Below, one piece after another: positions 27,771 through 35,989 of a stretch of DNA of 64,000 nucleotides. Both the position numbers and the translations under genes were made by a program. Numbering within the stretch: position 1 is the stretch's first letter; every line of letters begins with the position of its first letter. The notes below the pieces were generated by a model that was not told where the DNA came from, did no database searches, and was given only the letters and a program-made list of their open reading frames with translations. Source of the DNA: Rhodanobacter sp. L36 (GTDB lineage Bacteria > Pseudomonadota > Gammaproteobacteria > Xanthomonadales > Rhodanobacteraceae); contig NZ_LMUV01000002.1 of the NCBI RefSeq assembly GCF_009765755.1, forward strand, positions 643,693 to 707,692, written 5' to 3'.

Positions 27771-30125
27771 GTGTTGAACAAGTCTGTTCTCGCTCTTGCC
27801 GTGTGCCTGGCGCTGTCGTCGGTGTTGCATGCCACCGATACGACGACGCCGGCGACTACAAGCGCCGGCGACGCCAGCTCCACATCGAAAGATGCCAAGG
27901 ATCTGGCGGCGGTGTCGGTGGTGGGTAGTGGTGAATCGCGCCAGGTACAGCGCGTCACGCCCAAGAGCCTCGCGGTATTGCCGCCCGGCACGAGCTTGCA
28001 GAAGGTGCTCAATTACCTGCCCGGCGTGAATGCACAATCAGTCGATGCGATGGGGCTCAACGAGCAGTCGATGACAATGAGCCTGCGCGGCTTCAGTTCC
28101 ACCCAGCTCGGCTACACGCTGGACGGCATGCCGCTCGGCGACAGCTCGTACAACAACTACAACGGCCTGTCGATCAGCCGCGCGTTGATCCCGGAGAATT
28201 TCGGTGGCGCGGAACTCGCCGAAGGCATCGGCAACCTGGGCACGCCATCGACCAGCGATCTCGGCGGCACCGTGGCGTATACCTCGAGCAACCCGGACAA
28301 GACCATGGGTGCGCGCATCACCCAGACCATGGGCAGCGACATGACCCATCGCACCTACGCGCGTTTCGATACCGGCGACTATCACGGCTTCTCGATGTAC
28401 CTGTCGGGCGCACGCACTTCGCAGGATCTGTGGAACGACCAGAGCGCGTACAACAATTCCAGCGAGAAGCAGTTCAACGGCAAGGCCGTCTACGATTTCG
28501 ACGGCGGCCACATCACGGCGTTCGCCGATACCTCGCGCACCTCGCAGGCGGATGATTTCTATCTGTCGAAGAACGAACTCTCCCGCGGCCTCGGCTACAA
28601 CTGGGGCGGTTACGCGCCGGACTGGAGCAAGGCGCTGAGCCGCGCCTATTGCAACACCGGCAGTTTCGTCGCCTCCAGATGCGACAGCAGTGGACCCGAT
28701 CAGGATGCCGATGGCGCGTTCACCGGTGGCCAGATCATGCGCAACGACGACCTGTATTACATCGCCGGCGATTTCTTCCCCACCGACGACCTCACCGTGC
28801 ACGCGCAGGTGTATCACCACGAGGACGCCGGCACCGGCAACAACTGGAACAGCGGCACATTCTCCAACAAGGGCACGCCCGAACAACTGCCGGTGATCAT
28901 TCGCGAGACGCTCTACACCATCAACCGCACCGGCGCGATCCTATCGGCCAACTGGGATATCGGCGTCAACCACATCGAGGGTGGCCTCTGGTACGAGCAC
29001 AACGTGAGCAGCGCGTCGCGCTACAGCTTCACCGACGTGACCGGACCACGCAGCCTCAGCGGTTTCCTGAGTGGCCAGCCCGATACCGGCACGTTCGATC
29101 AGCGCACCGTGTGGGAAACCAAGCAGGCGTATTTGCAGGACACCATCAAGCTGCTCGACGACAAACTGTCGATCGACGCCGGCGTCAAAAGCCCGCACGT
29201 CACTTCCGATGCGCAGGCGTTGCCCGGCATTGCGAAGACGCCGATCTCGCCCAGTTCCAGCGGCCAGTTCGCCACCGGCAGCTTGCGCGCGAGCAAGGCG
29301 TTTCTGCCGGAGGCCGGCGTGCATTACCAGCTCGGCGATGGCCAGGAAATCTTTGGCAGTTATGCGAAAAACATTGCCATGTTCCAGGGTGGTTTCAAGC
29401 TCGGTCCGCAAGCGGTGAGCCAGGCCACGTGGAACGCGCAGACCACGCCGCTGGTACCGCAGGAATCGCGTTCGCTTGAAGCGGGTTATCGCGTGGTGCA
29501 GGACACCTTCCAGGCTTCGGCCGCGCTGTACAAGGTGGCGTTCGACAATCGCCTGCTGCAATACAACCCGTGCGACTCTCGCCAGCCGGTCGGGCCGACT
29601 TGCGGCAACCGTTTCTACAACGTGGGCGGCGTCGACAGCCATGGCGTGGAACTCACGTTCCTGTGGACGCCGGTGGAATTCTTCAGCTGGTACAACTCGG
29701 CCTCGTACAACCGCTCCACCTACAACAGCGACTACGTGCAGGCGGGCGTGCTCGAACCCACCGCGGGCAAAATCCAGGTGGATACGCCGACCAAGCTTTT
29801 CTCCAGCGTGCTCAGCTTCAACGAGGGCCCATGGTTCGCGTCGCTGCAGGGCAAGTACACAGGCAAGCGCTATTACACGTACACCAACGACCAGGGCTTT
29901 GGCGGGTTCACCGTGTTCGATGCGGGCGCCGGCTACGACTTCGGTCGTGTCTCGTTTGCCAAGGATGTGCGCCTCTCGTTCAACGTCACCAACCTGACCG
30001 ATAAACGCTACGCAGCGAATTTCGACAACAGCGTATTCGCACCGACTGACCCGACCGGCGCGATCTATGTGTTCCATGCCTCGGCGCCGCGACAGATGTT
30101 CGGCACGCTCGACATCCGCATCTGA
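27771..30125 (+). CDS. TonB-dependent outer-membrane receptor
   Basis: 784 residues. Signal peptide MLNKSVLALAVCLALSSVLHA, a Thr/Ser-rich spacer, then a plug domain with a TonB-box-like DLAAVSVVG and QSMTMSLRGFSSTQLGYTLDG. The beta barrel follows and ends FGTLDIRI rather than with the usual terminal Phe. GTG at 27771 is preferred to ATG 27765, because CGAGGAG sits six bases before the GTG and would overlap the ATG. It takes up a large or scarce ligand using TonB energy; the ligand is unknown. The MetJ-like boxes upstream and a phytase-like secreted protein 63 bases downstream are the only clues. Confidence 0.93.
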   Translation: MLNKSVLALAVCLALSSVLHATDTTTPATTSAGDASSTSKDAKDLAAVSVVGSGESRQVQRVTPKSLAVLPPGTSLQKVLNYLPGVNAQSVDAMGLNEQSMTMSLRGFSSTQLGYTLDGMPLGDSSYNNYNGLSISRALIPENFGGAELAEGIGNLGTPSTSDLGGTVAYTSSNPDKTMGARITQTMGSDMTHRTYARFDTGDYHGFSMYLSGARTSQDLWNDQSAYNNSSEKQFNGKAVYDFDGGHITAFADTSRTSQADDFYLSKNELSRGLGYNWGGYAPDWSKALSRAYCNTGSFVASRCDSSGPDQDADGAFTGGQIMRNDDLYYIAGDFFPTDDLTVHAQVYHHEDAGTGNNWNSGTFSNKGTPEQLPVIIRETLYTINRTGAILSANWDIGVNHIEGGLWYEHNVSSASRYSFTDVTGPRSLSGFLSGQPDTGTFDQRTVWETKQAYLQDTIKLLDDKLSIDAGVKSPHVTSDAQALPGIAKTPISPSSSGQFATGSLRASKAFLPEAGVHYQLGDGQEIFGSYAKNIAMFQGGFKLGPQAVSQATWNAQTTPLVPQESRSLEAGYRVVQDTFQASAALYKVAFDNRLLQYNPCDSRQPVGPTCGNRFYNVGGVDSHGVELTFLWTPVEFFSWYNSASYNRSTYNSDYVQAGVLEPTAGKIQVDTPTKLFSSVLSFNEGPWFASLQGKYTGKRYYTYTNDQGFGGFTVFDAGAGYDFGRVSFAKDVRLSFNVTNLTDKRYAANFDNSVFAPTDPTGAIYVFHASAPRQMFGTLDIRI

Positions 30126-30188
30126 TGAAACCTCGCGCCATTCGCGCATGCGTCTGGCGCCGTGGCTCCATATCGAAACGGGAACCGC

Positions 30189-31715
30189 ATGAAATCCCTG
30201 CTGCTCGCTCTGCTTGTTTCCGGCCAGGCGTTTGCGACGACAAGCGTCACGACGCCCCATCTGGAACACGGCGACGAATCGCGCACGGTGACCGTGCGAG
30301 GCCAGCAATTCGTCAACGAGGGTCTGGTCGGAACCGGCAGGCTTTCAGCGCAAACCGTGGATTTTCTCGGCGACACACTGGGCTCGTTCTCTTCGCTGGC
30401 GATCGACAAGAAGCGCTGGCGCAAGGTGGGCGATCACTACGAAGGCACGCTGTGGACGCTGCCTGATCGCGGTCGCAACGATCCGGCGGCCAACCTGTTT
30501 TATGACTACGCGGCACGCCTGCATCGTTTCCACATTCGCTTCAAACCTTACGTCGGCAAGGCGCTGGCGGCGGACGTCCATTCGCAGGCGCAGGTGTCGA
30601 TCGTTCCCGATGGCGGCATCGAATTGCGCGATTTTCATGGCCGGCCGTTCACCGGTGCCGATCCGGGCACCGGCACGATCACCGAGCACGGCGTCCTGCT
30701 GCCGTCGCCGCATCAAGGCATCGGCGCAGGCAAGATTTCGATCGATGCGGAGTCGTTGCAGTTCACTCGCGATGGCAGTTTCTACGTCGGTGACGAGTAC
30801 GCAGCCAACGTGTATTTCTTTGATCCACGCGGGCACCTGCGCGGCGTACTCGTACCGCCACCCGCGGTGACGCCGCGCACGCATGGAAAGATCGACTTCA
30901 ATTCGCTGGCCGCGCCGGACAGCGGCCGTCGCAATAATCAGGGCGTCGAAGGCATGTCGCTGTCGCCCGATGGCACGCGCTTGTTCGTGGCCTTGCAAAG
31001 CGCGCTGATCCAGGATTCCGCGCGTCATCCCGAGGACAAGGACGACGCCAGCGGTCGCGTTGTGACGCGTGTGATGGTCTACGACGTGACCCGGCAACCA
31101 GTGCCAGCACGACCGATCGCGCACTACGTGATCGAACTTCCCGCGTACCGCGACCAGGGCGACGGCAAGCCGGCCAACAAGACCGCTGCCGAAAGTGAAA
31201 TACGCGCATTGAACGATCATCAATTGCTCATACTCGCGCGCGATGGTAACGGCCTTGGCACGGATAACGACAAGCCGATCGTCTACAAGAGCATGTTGCT
31301 GGTCGATACCGATGGCGCCACCAATCTCGCCGGCACGACTTACGAAAACACCACGGCCTCCGTTCTCGAATCACCGGGCAAATCAATCCTGAAACACGAC
31401 ATCCATCCGATGTCGTGGGTCGAACTGGTCAACATGCTCAATCCCGATCAACTCGCGCGTTTCGGCATGAACCTCACGACGCAACCCAGAAATCAGCCGC
31501 TGACGATCTCGGAGAAATGGGAAGCGATGGACTTCGCGCCGGCGTTTGATGCTGCGAACCCGGATGACTTTTTCCTGTTCGTCGGCAACGACAACGACTT
31601 CATCGCGCGCCATTGCGTGATGGAGAAGCAGAGCTGCGATTCGAATTTCGACAACGACAACATGCTGCTCGTCTACCGGCTCACGCTTCCGGGCATGACA
31701 CAGACGACACACTGA
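30189..31715 (+). CDS. Secreted esterase-like phytase-family protein
   Basis: 508 residues with signal peptide MKSLLLALLVSGQAFA. The body matches the esterase-like activity of phytase family (beta-propeller): SFSSLAIDKKRW, GTLWTLPDRGRND, the central GKISIDAESLQFTRDGSFYVGDEY, NNQGVEGMSLSPDGTRLFV and C-terminal EKWEAMDFAPAFDAANPDDF. Family members act in the periplasm or outside on phosphomonoesters or lipid phosphates, with little biochemistry known. It starts 63 bases after the receptor gene on the same strand, so cotranscription is likely. The join suggests that it processes the ligand the receptor imports. Confidence 0.82.
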   Translation: MKSLLLALLVSGQAFATTSVTTPHLEHGDESRTVTVRGQQFVNEGLVGTGRLSAQTVDFLGDTLGSFSSLAIDKKRWRKVGDHYEGTLWTLPDRGRNDPAANLFYDYAARLHRFHIRFKPYVGKALAADVHSQAQVSIVPDGGIELRDFHGRPFTGADPGTGTITEHGVLLPSPHQGIGAGKISIDAESLQFTRDGSFYVGDEYAANVYFFDPRGHLRGVLVPPPAVTPRTHGKIDFNSLAAPDSGRRNNQGVEGMSLSPDGTRLFVALQSALIQDSARHPEDKDDASGRVVTRVMVYDVTRQPVPARPIAHYVIELPAYRDQGDGKPANKTAAESEIRALNDHQLLILARDGNGLGTDNDKPIVYKSMLLVDTDGATNLAGTTYENTTASVLESPGKSILKHDIHPMSWVELVNMLNPDQLARFGMNLTTQPRNQPLTISEKWEAMDFAPAFDAANPDDFFLFVGNDNDFIARHCVMEKQSCDSNFDNDNMLLVYRLTLPGMTQTTH

Positions 31716-31716
31716 T

Positions 31717-31743
31717 CCACGACGCCGGCATGCAGGCGCGTGG
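31717..31743 (+). terminator. Hairpin between the phytase-like gene and the next gene
   Basis: CCACG-A-CGCC, loop GGCATGCA, GGCG-CGTGG: nine paired bases with one bulged A, followed eight bases later by TTTTT. It may terminate partially or protect the upstream message. The next gene begins at 31780. Confidence 0.4.
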
Positions 31744-31779
31744 TCGACATCCTTTTTCTCCACCACCAAGGCGCACGAC

Positions 31780-32655
31780 ATGAAACGATCGCTTGCCTGC
31801 ACTCTCGCAATCACTGGCCTGTTTGGCAGTTTCGCCAGCCACGCCAACTCCCCCGCCTACGTCGACAGCAAGGAATACAAAGTCCTGCTGACGCCGAGCC
31901 TGTTCGCCAGCAACCCTGCCAGCGCCGCCAGCTCGTTGCTGCAGGCGCTGTCGACGCGACTGACCCAGTTGAACTTCGACAAGACCATCACCGGCAGTTT
32001 CGCCGCCGATGGGCTGGACGTGGTTAGTTACTACGACACCGCCGGCACCTGCGTCGTGCGCAACAACAAATACGCCGTGCGCTATCGCACCGGCGACGAC
32101 AACGACATCGAGTTCAAATTCAGCCATCCGGATGAAGAGCTCTCTTCGTTCACTGACGTGTCGGGCTCCGGCAAACACAACAGCGGCAAGCTGGAAACCG
32201 ACGTCAGCCCGAGCAGCCTGGTCTATTCAAACTCCAGCAAACAGGACCCGGCATCCGGCGGCGCGCCGGCCACCGTCAGCGCATTGATCTCGCAGTTTCC
32301 GGGCGCCAGCGTGCTCTCTGCTTCTTCGTCGCAATCGCTGGTGAAAGTCAACGGTCTCAGCCTCACGCAACACGAATACGACGGCCCCAGCTCCGACCTC
32401 GGCCAGTCGGTCGCCGACTTCACGCTGACCCTGTGGTACATCGGCAGCAGCAGCACACCGTCCCTGGCCGAGCTGTCGTTTCGCATCGACGCCGACAGCA
32501 GCTCTTACTTCACCACGCCGGTCATGCAGCGCTCGCAAATATTGATGCAGGCGATGAGCACGCTGACCAGCTGGGATCTCTCGCCGTCCACCACCAAGAC
32601 CGCATGGGTCTACGACTACCACTCGGCGACCTACCCGAACGACTTCTGCAACTGA
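31780..32655 (+). CDS. Secreted protein of unknown function, possible CYTH/tunnel-like fold
   Basis: 291 residues with signal peptide MKRSLACTLAITGLFGSFASHA. The mature part contains VVSYYDTAGTCVVRNNKYAV, then RYRTGDDNDIEFKFSHPDEE: a tyrosine-aspartate-threonine turn, a paired Arg-x-Arg strand and an E-x-K strand. This is the order seen in CYTH/VTC triphosphate-tunnel proteins, where these basic and acidic side chains line the tunnel and bind polyphosphate or nucleotides and metal. The rest is Ser-rich beta structure. I do not recognise a named family, and the fold call is tentative. Lying downstream of a receptor and a phytase-like enzyme, it could take part in handling a phosphorylated substrate. 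Confidence 0.6.
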   Translation: MKRSLACTLAITGLFGSFASHANSPAYVDSKEYKVLLTPSLFASNPASAASSLLQALSTRLTQLNFDKTITGSFAADGLDVVSYYDTAGTCVVRNNKYAVRYRTGDDNDIEFKFSHPDEELSSFTDVSGSGKHNSGKLETDVSPSSLVYSNSSKQDPASGGAPATVSALISQFPGASVLSASSSQSLVKVNGLSLTQHEYDGPSSDLGQSVADFTLTLWYIGSSSTPSLAELSFRIDADSSSYFTTPVMQRSQILMQAMSTLTSWDLSPSTTKTAWVYDYHSATYPNDFCN

Positions 32656-32676
32656 GTCATTCGGTTCTCGATACCG

Positions 32677-32705
32677 AAAAAACAAACTCCCGCGGATGGC
32701 GGGAG
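32677..32705 (-). terminator. Intrinsic terminator of the minus-strand gene
   Basis: CTCCCGC / GCGGGAG, a 7-bp stem, followed on the minus strand by TTTGTTTTTT (plus 32686-32677). It terminates the hypothetical gene that ends at 32756 and also separates it from the convergent secreted-protein gene. Confidence 0.75.
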
Positions 32706-32755
32706 TGATGACAATCACCCACTGAATTTTTCCCCGGATGTTGCGCAAGCGCGAT

Positions 32756-33265
32756 TCATTCCGCCGCGAACGCAAACGTCGTCGGCACGTTGGCATCGAT
32801 CCAGCCGATGATGAAAACTTCAAGCCCCATCCGCTGCGGCACCTCGATACCGACGCTTCGAACAAACGCTGAGGCCGCCTTGATAAACGATTGCTTCGAC
32901 TGGCTGGATGCCTGTCGAGCGACCGCCTGCTGCTGTCGCAGTTGCACGATATGCGGTGATGGTTGGCCCGGCTTGGCGTATTTCTGATAGCGCCGCAATT
33001 CACCGGCGACGACGTCCGTGTCGAATGACGCCTGCCACACGGCCTTGTGCGCCTTCAACAATTCGATCAGCTGATCGACGGCTTGCGAGGGTTCGCCGGC
33101 TTCGTTCGCGGCTGCCATGACGCGCGCCATCGATGGTGGCATCGATGCGTGCGCGACGCGGCCCGTGGACGCATCGAGGTGTTCCAGATAGTTCAGAAAG
33201 TCCAACTGTCGAAAGGGCTTCGCAGGTGGCATGGTGAGCCCGTGGTTCTGGTGGTGGTTGACCAT
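32756..33265 (-). CDS. Hypothetical protein, about 169 residues
   Basis: No family recognised. Starting at ATG 33265 the protein opens MVNHHQNHGLTMPPAKPFRQ; an ATG at 33232 (MPPAKPFRQLDFLNYLEHLD) is the other candidate start, and neither has a clear ribosome site. The sequence looks mainly helical, with a Gln/Ser-rich stretch (QLRQQQAVARQASSQSKQ) and a hydrophobic C-terminal part (MGLEVFIIGWIDANVPTTFA). No signal peptide or membrane helix is evident. It is a single-gene unit with its own terminator and an inverted repeat just upstream, so it is likely real. Confidence 0.65.
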   Translation of the reverse strand: MVNHHQNHGLTMPPAKPFRQLDFLNYLEHLDASTGRVAHASMPPSMARVMAAANEAGEPSQAVDQLIELLKAHKAVWQASFDTDVVAGELRRYQKYAKPGQPSPHIVQLRQQQAVARQASSQSKQSFIKAASAFVRSVGIEVPQRMGLEVFIIGWIDANVPTTFAFAAE

Positions 33266-33269
33266 ACGC

Positions 33270-33289
33270 CACTGTCGCATCGGACAGTG
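33270..33289. promoter_or_regulatory. Inverted repeat CACTGTC/GACAGTG
   Basis: A perfect 7-bp inverted repeat with a six-base loop (GCATCG), five bases upstream of the minus-strand hypothetical gene and about 190 bases before the divergent gene. Possible operator for the hypothetical gene; no binding protein can be assigned. Confidence 0.35.
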
Positions 33290-33480
33290 AAAACTGTGGC
33301 GCGATTTGTCGCAATGTGATTCCGTCGAAGTTCGGGACTCACTCCTTCAACCAATCATCTGGCGCCGACATCCATGCTGCGCGCACGGCGTCGATTCCTC
33401 TAGAATCCCAGCCTGGCGTGTCGCCTGCGCATGCGGCACGACCCGCACACACGCGTTGCATCGGTATCACAGGGGGTCCG

Positions 33481-34440
33481 ATGATCGAGCTGGAAATTCA
33501 GGGCCTCGCGCAAAATCGCGATGGCCTGCTGATTGATGTGGGCCGACTCGTGATGGCTCATGGTTTTACCTTGCAGCGCCAGCGACTGGTGCAGGATCCT
33601 CACGGGACACTTCTGACCATCGTGGTGCGCGGTCCGCGCGGCGGCAAGAAATCATTGCAGGCCGCGCTGGACGACTGCGAGCGCCTCGTCAGTGTGCAGA
33701 TATTTCCCTTCGTGGAAGGTGAAACGAGACCGCATTTCGCGGCCTCGCTGCCGCGTGCGGCTTACGTGCCACCACCAGTGCCCGTTGCCGCGATCGCGCC
33801 CGTATCAACCGCGACGATGCCACCGGTGGAAGTTGAGGCGTCTGACCCCATCGTCGATGAGTCGACCACGGACACATCAGCTCTGCAGGGAATATCCGCG
33901 ACAGGACCGGATTTCGATTTCATCCAGCCGGCACCACAACCTTCGGCACCGCCTGTAGCCGACGTCGTGTTGCCGTTCGTTGAACTCGTGCCGCTGGCTC
34001 CCGACGAGCTGGCTGTCGAAAAAGTTTTGCGTTCGCTGGACTCCAACTATCCGAACATCACGCCGGAACTCCTGGCACTGCAGCAATCGGTGAACGAGGC
34101 GTCGCGCGAATCCTCGCTGGCACTGGCAGGTCAGCGCACGGGAAACTGGGTGTTCGCACGCGAGTACAGCCTGGATGACGAGCTCGATCTGCGTGAAGCG
34201 ATCGAGCGCATCGGCGTGCCGGCGTTGCGTGCGTTGGTCGAGGTGGATCTGAAGGGAAACCAGCTGCATATCCACGACAGCCCACTCTGCGGCAAGGACG
34301 GTCAATCAGGTTGCGGATTCTTCGGTGGCTTTCTCGAAGGACTGCTCGGGCCTGCGATCGCTCCGGCAAGCTTGATGATTTTCCCGGTGTGTTGCCGAAG
34401 TTTCGGGGCGGATGCGTGTGTGCTGGATTTGTCGGATTGA
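33481..34440 (+). CDS. ACT-like plus V4R-like two-domain protein of unknown function
   Basis: 319 residues in three parts. Residues 1-85 (MIELEIQGLAQNRDGLLIDV through VSVQIFPFVEGE) look like an ACT-type small-molecule domain. Residues 90-165 are a Pro/Ala/Asp-rich linker. The C-terminal part ends with a V4R-like segment: HDSPLCGKDGQSGCGFFGGF, LEGLLGPAIAP and VCCRSFGADACVLDL, where the paired Cys and Gly positions resemble the 4-vinyl-reductase (V4R) ligand-binding domain. The ATG follows CAGGGGGTCCG. No DNA-binding domain is present, so it may be a ligand-sensing adaptor. Both domain calls are by eye and tentative. Confidence 0.6.
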   Translation: MIELEIQGLAQNRDGLLIDVGRLVMAHGFTLQRQRLVQDPHGTLLTIVVRGPRGGKKSLQAALDDCERLVSVQIFPFVEGETRPHFAASLPRAAYVPPPVPVAAIAPVSTATMPPVEVEASDPIVDESTTDTSALQGISATGPDFDFIQPAPQPSAPPVADVVLPFVELVPLAPDELAVEKVLRSLDSNYPNITPELLALQQSVNEASRESSLALAGQRTGNWVFAREYSLDDELDLREAIERIGVPALRALVEVDLKGNQLHIHDSPLCGKDGQSGCGFFGGFLEGLLGPAIAPASLMIFPVCCRSFGADACVLDLSD

Positions 34441-34462
34441 GGTGCGGTGTCGCGCCGCTTTT

Positions 34463-34523
34463 CGTCATTCAGGCGAAGGCCGGAAACGCCTTGTCCGCCC
34501 GTCATTCCGGCGAAGGCCGGAAT
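34463..34523. repeat. REP-type palindrome, one good and one degenerate copy
   Basis: GTCATTCCGGCGAAGGCCGG at 34501-34520 contains the perfect palindrome ATTCCGGC-GAAG-GCCGGAAT (34504-34523). A second copy with one change (GTCATTCAGGCGAAGGCCGG) starts at 34463, 38 bases upstream in the same orientation. This sequence type is a common dispersed extragenic palindrome in high-GC gammaproteobacteria. The rest of the 309-base gap (34441-34749) is lower in GC and shows no gene. Confidence 0.75.
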
Positions 34524-34749
34524 CCAGCGTTCAATCTATGCCGCGCTTCAAAGCAAAAGCTTTCGTACGCTTGCGGAGCGCGAATCACTTTCTTTTGTGA
34601 AGCTGTGCAGACCGGACAAATGGGTAGGAGTACGAAACGCCTCGCTTAAAAAGCTGCGATAAAAGATAGCCAGGCAGGCTATCGAAAGCTTGTCGATCTC
34701 TTTGTACGCTTCGATCAGGCGACTGCACCTTGCCGTGGAGTTTCAACAT

Positions 34750-35313
34750 ATGCTTCGAAAATTTTTTACGGCCATATCCACACGAGCACCCATTTCAATC
34801 TCGAACAATCCTGCAAACCAGCGCCAAGCCTTGATGGTTTCAGGGCCTGGCCTCTGCAATTTCATCGCGATGGAGTACTACTCCGGCATCTTGAACCGGA
34901 CGTTCCGGATCTCCGGGTTCGAGAATGGCATCTTCGGCGTGCGCATTTTGCAAATGATCTCCAACCCTGGGTTCATGTCACCGCGATTGGCAATCGATCC
35001 GCATTTTTATGTCAATCCAGTGATGCTAGCCCGCTATGTCGAGATGAAATCGGACCCATCCTGTTTTCTCCATCTGGATAAGGCCAATTTTTGCTATGCG
35101 ATGGGAGACATCTCATCCATCTCCATCGACCTGACGCCCAAATGGGGCATGGGCAACGTGCGCTATTCTGGACGTATCCTTATTGGCCTCAAGTCCGGCA
35201 TGGCTAGAGAGTTCATCTTGCTTGGCCTACAAGACACCCAAGCCATCGCAGACGAACTCAATACCTTGTGGCAGTCGCAGATTCACCGAATGCCGGAACA
35301 CCTGTCAGCATAG
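34750..35313 (+). CDS. Orphan hypothetical protein in lower-GC DNA
   Basis: 187 residues from ATG 34750 (MLRKFFTAISTRAPISISNN), with GGAG nine bases upstream; an ATG at 34690 would add 20 residues. No family is recognised. The sequence is rich in aromatic and Met residues (FIAMEYYSGILNRTFRI, ILQMISNPGF), and its end (GRILIGLKSGMAREFILLGL then QDTQAIADELNTLW) resembles the closing strand and helix of a PH-like domain, which is only a shape impression. Codon use is less GC-biased than the neighbours and REP palindromes lie just upstream, both consistent with recent acquisition. Convergent with tag. Confidence 0.6.
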   Translation: MLRKFFTAISTRAPISISNNPANQRQALMVSGPGLCNFIAMEYYSGILNRTFRISGFENGIFGVRILQMISNPGFMSPRLAIDPHFYVNPVMLARYVEMKSDPSCFLHLDKANFCYAMGDISSISIDLTPKWGMGNVRYSGRILIGLKSGMAREFILLGLQDTQAIADELNTLWQSQIHRMPEHLSA

Positions 35314-35327
35314 TGAGCGAACTCGCA

Positions 35328-35912
35328 TCACTCACACGCACAGCGCTTGTGCCGAAAACACCCCACTAGATGATCATTGATCATCCCGGTCGCCTGCATC
35401 ATCGAATAGCTGATCGTGGTGCCGACAAAACGGAAGCCGCGTTTCTTCAGCGTCTTGCTCATGTGGTCGGATAGCGGTGTGCTGGCTGGTACGTCGCTCA
35501 TCTCGCGCCAGCGGTTGACCAGGGTCTTGCCGTTGACGAAGGACCACAGATAGGCGTCCAGACTTCCAAACTCCTTGATCACGCCGATTGCCGTGATCGC
35601 GTTGTCGCGGGTGGACCAGATCTTGAGGCGGTTGCGGATGATGCCGGGATCGAGCATCAGTTTTTCCAGTTGCTTGTCTTTCATCGCGGCGACGCGCGCG
35701 ATGTCGAAATCGTGGAACGCCTTGCGATAGTTGTCGCGCTTGGCCAGTACCGTGCGCCAGGAAAGCCCGGCCTGTGCGCCTTCGAGGCAGAGGAACTCGA
35801 ACAACGTGCGATCGTCGTGCACCGGCGTGCCCCACTCGGTGTCGTGGTAGTCACGCAGCAGCTCATCGGTGGTAGCCCAATGGCAGCGTTTCGGTTCGGC
35901 AGTCTTGGTCAT
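35328..35912 (-). CDS. tag: DNA-3-methyladenine glycosylase I (Tag)
   Basis: Removes 3-methyladenine from alkylated DNA as the first step of base-excision repair. 194 residues, normal length. Zinc ligands are in KRCHW near the N-terminus and in HLVGCFRHKRC at the C-terminus. The core DYHDTEWGTPVHDD, LEGAQAGLSWRTVLAKR and RFVGTTISYSMMQATGMIND is highly conserved. ATG at 35912 is chosen; a GTG at 35939 would add nine residues. Divergent from the EamA transporter, with 77 bases between. Confidence 0.96.
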   Translation of the reverse strand: MTKTAEPKRCHWATTDELLRDYHDTEWGTPVHDDRTLFEFLCLEGAQAGLSWRTVLAKRDNYRKAFHDFDIARVAAMKDKQLEKLMLDPGIIRNRLKIWSTRDNAITAIGVIKEFGSLDAYLWSFVNGKTLVNRWREMSDVPASTPLSDHMSKTLKKRGFRFVGTTISYSMMQATGMINDHLVGCFRHKRCACE

Positions 35913-35989
35913 GGCGGGCCCTGGATGGAAGTCCGGCACACCCTAACCGACACCGCTAGACTTGTCGCTTCCTCATCAGCGACATCACC

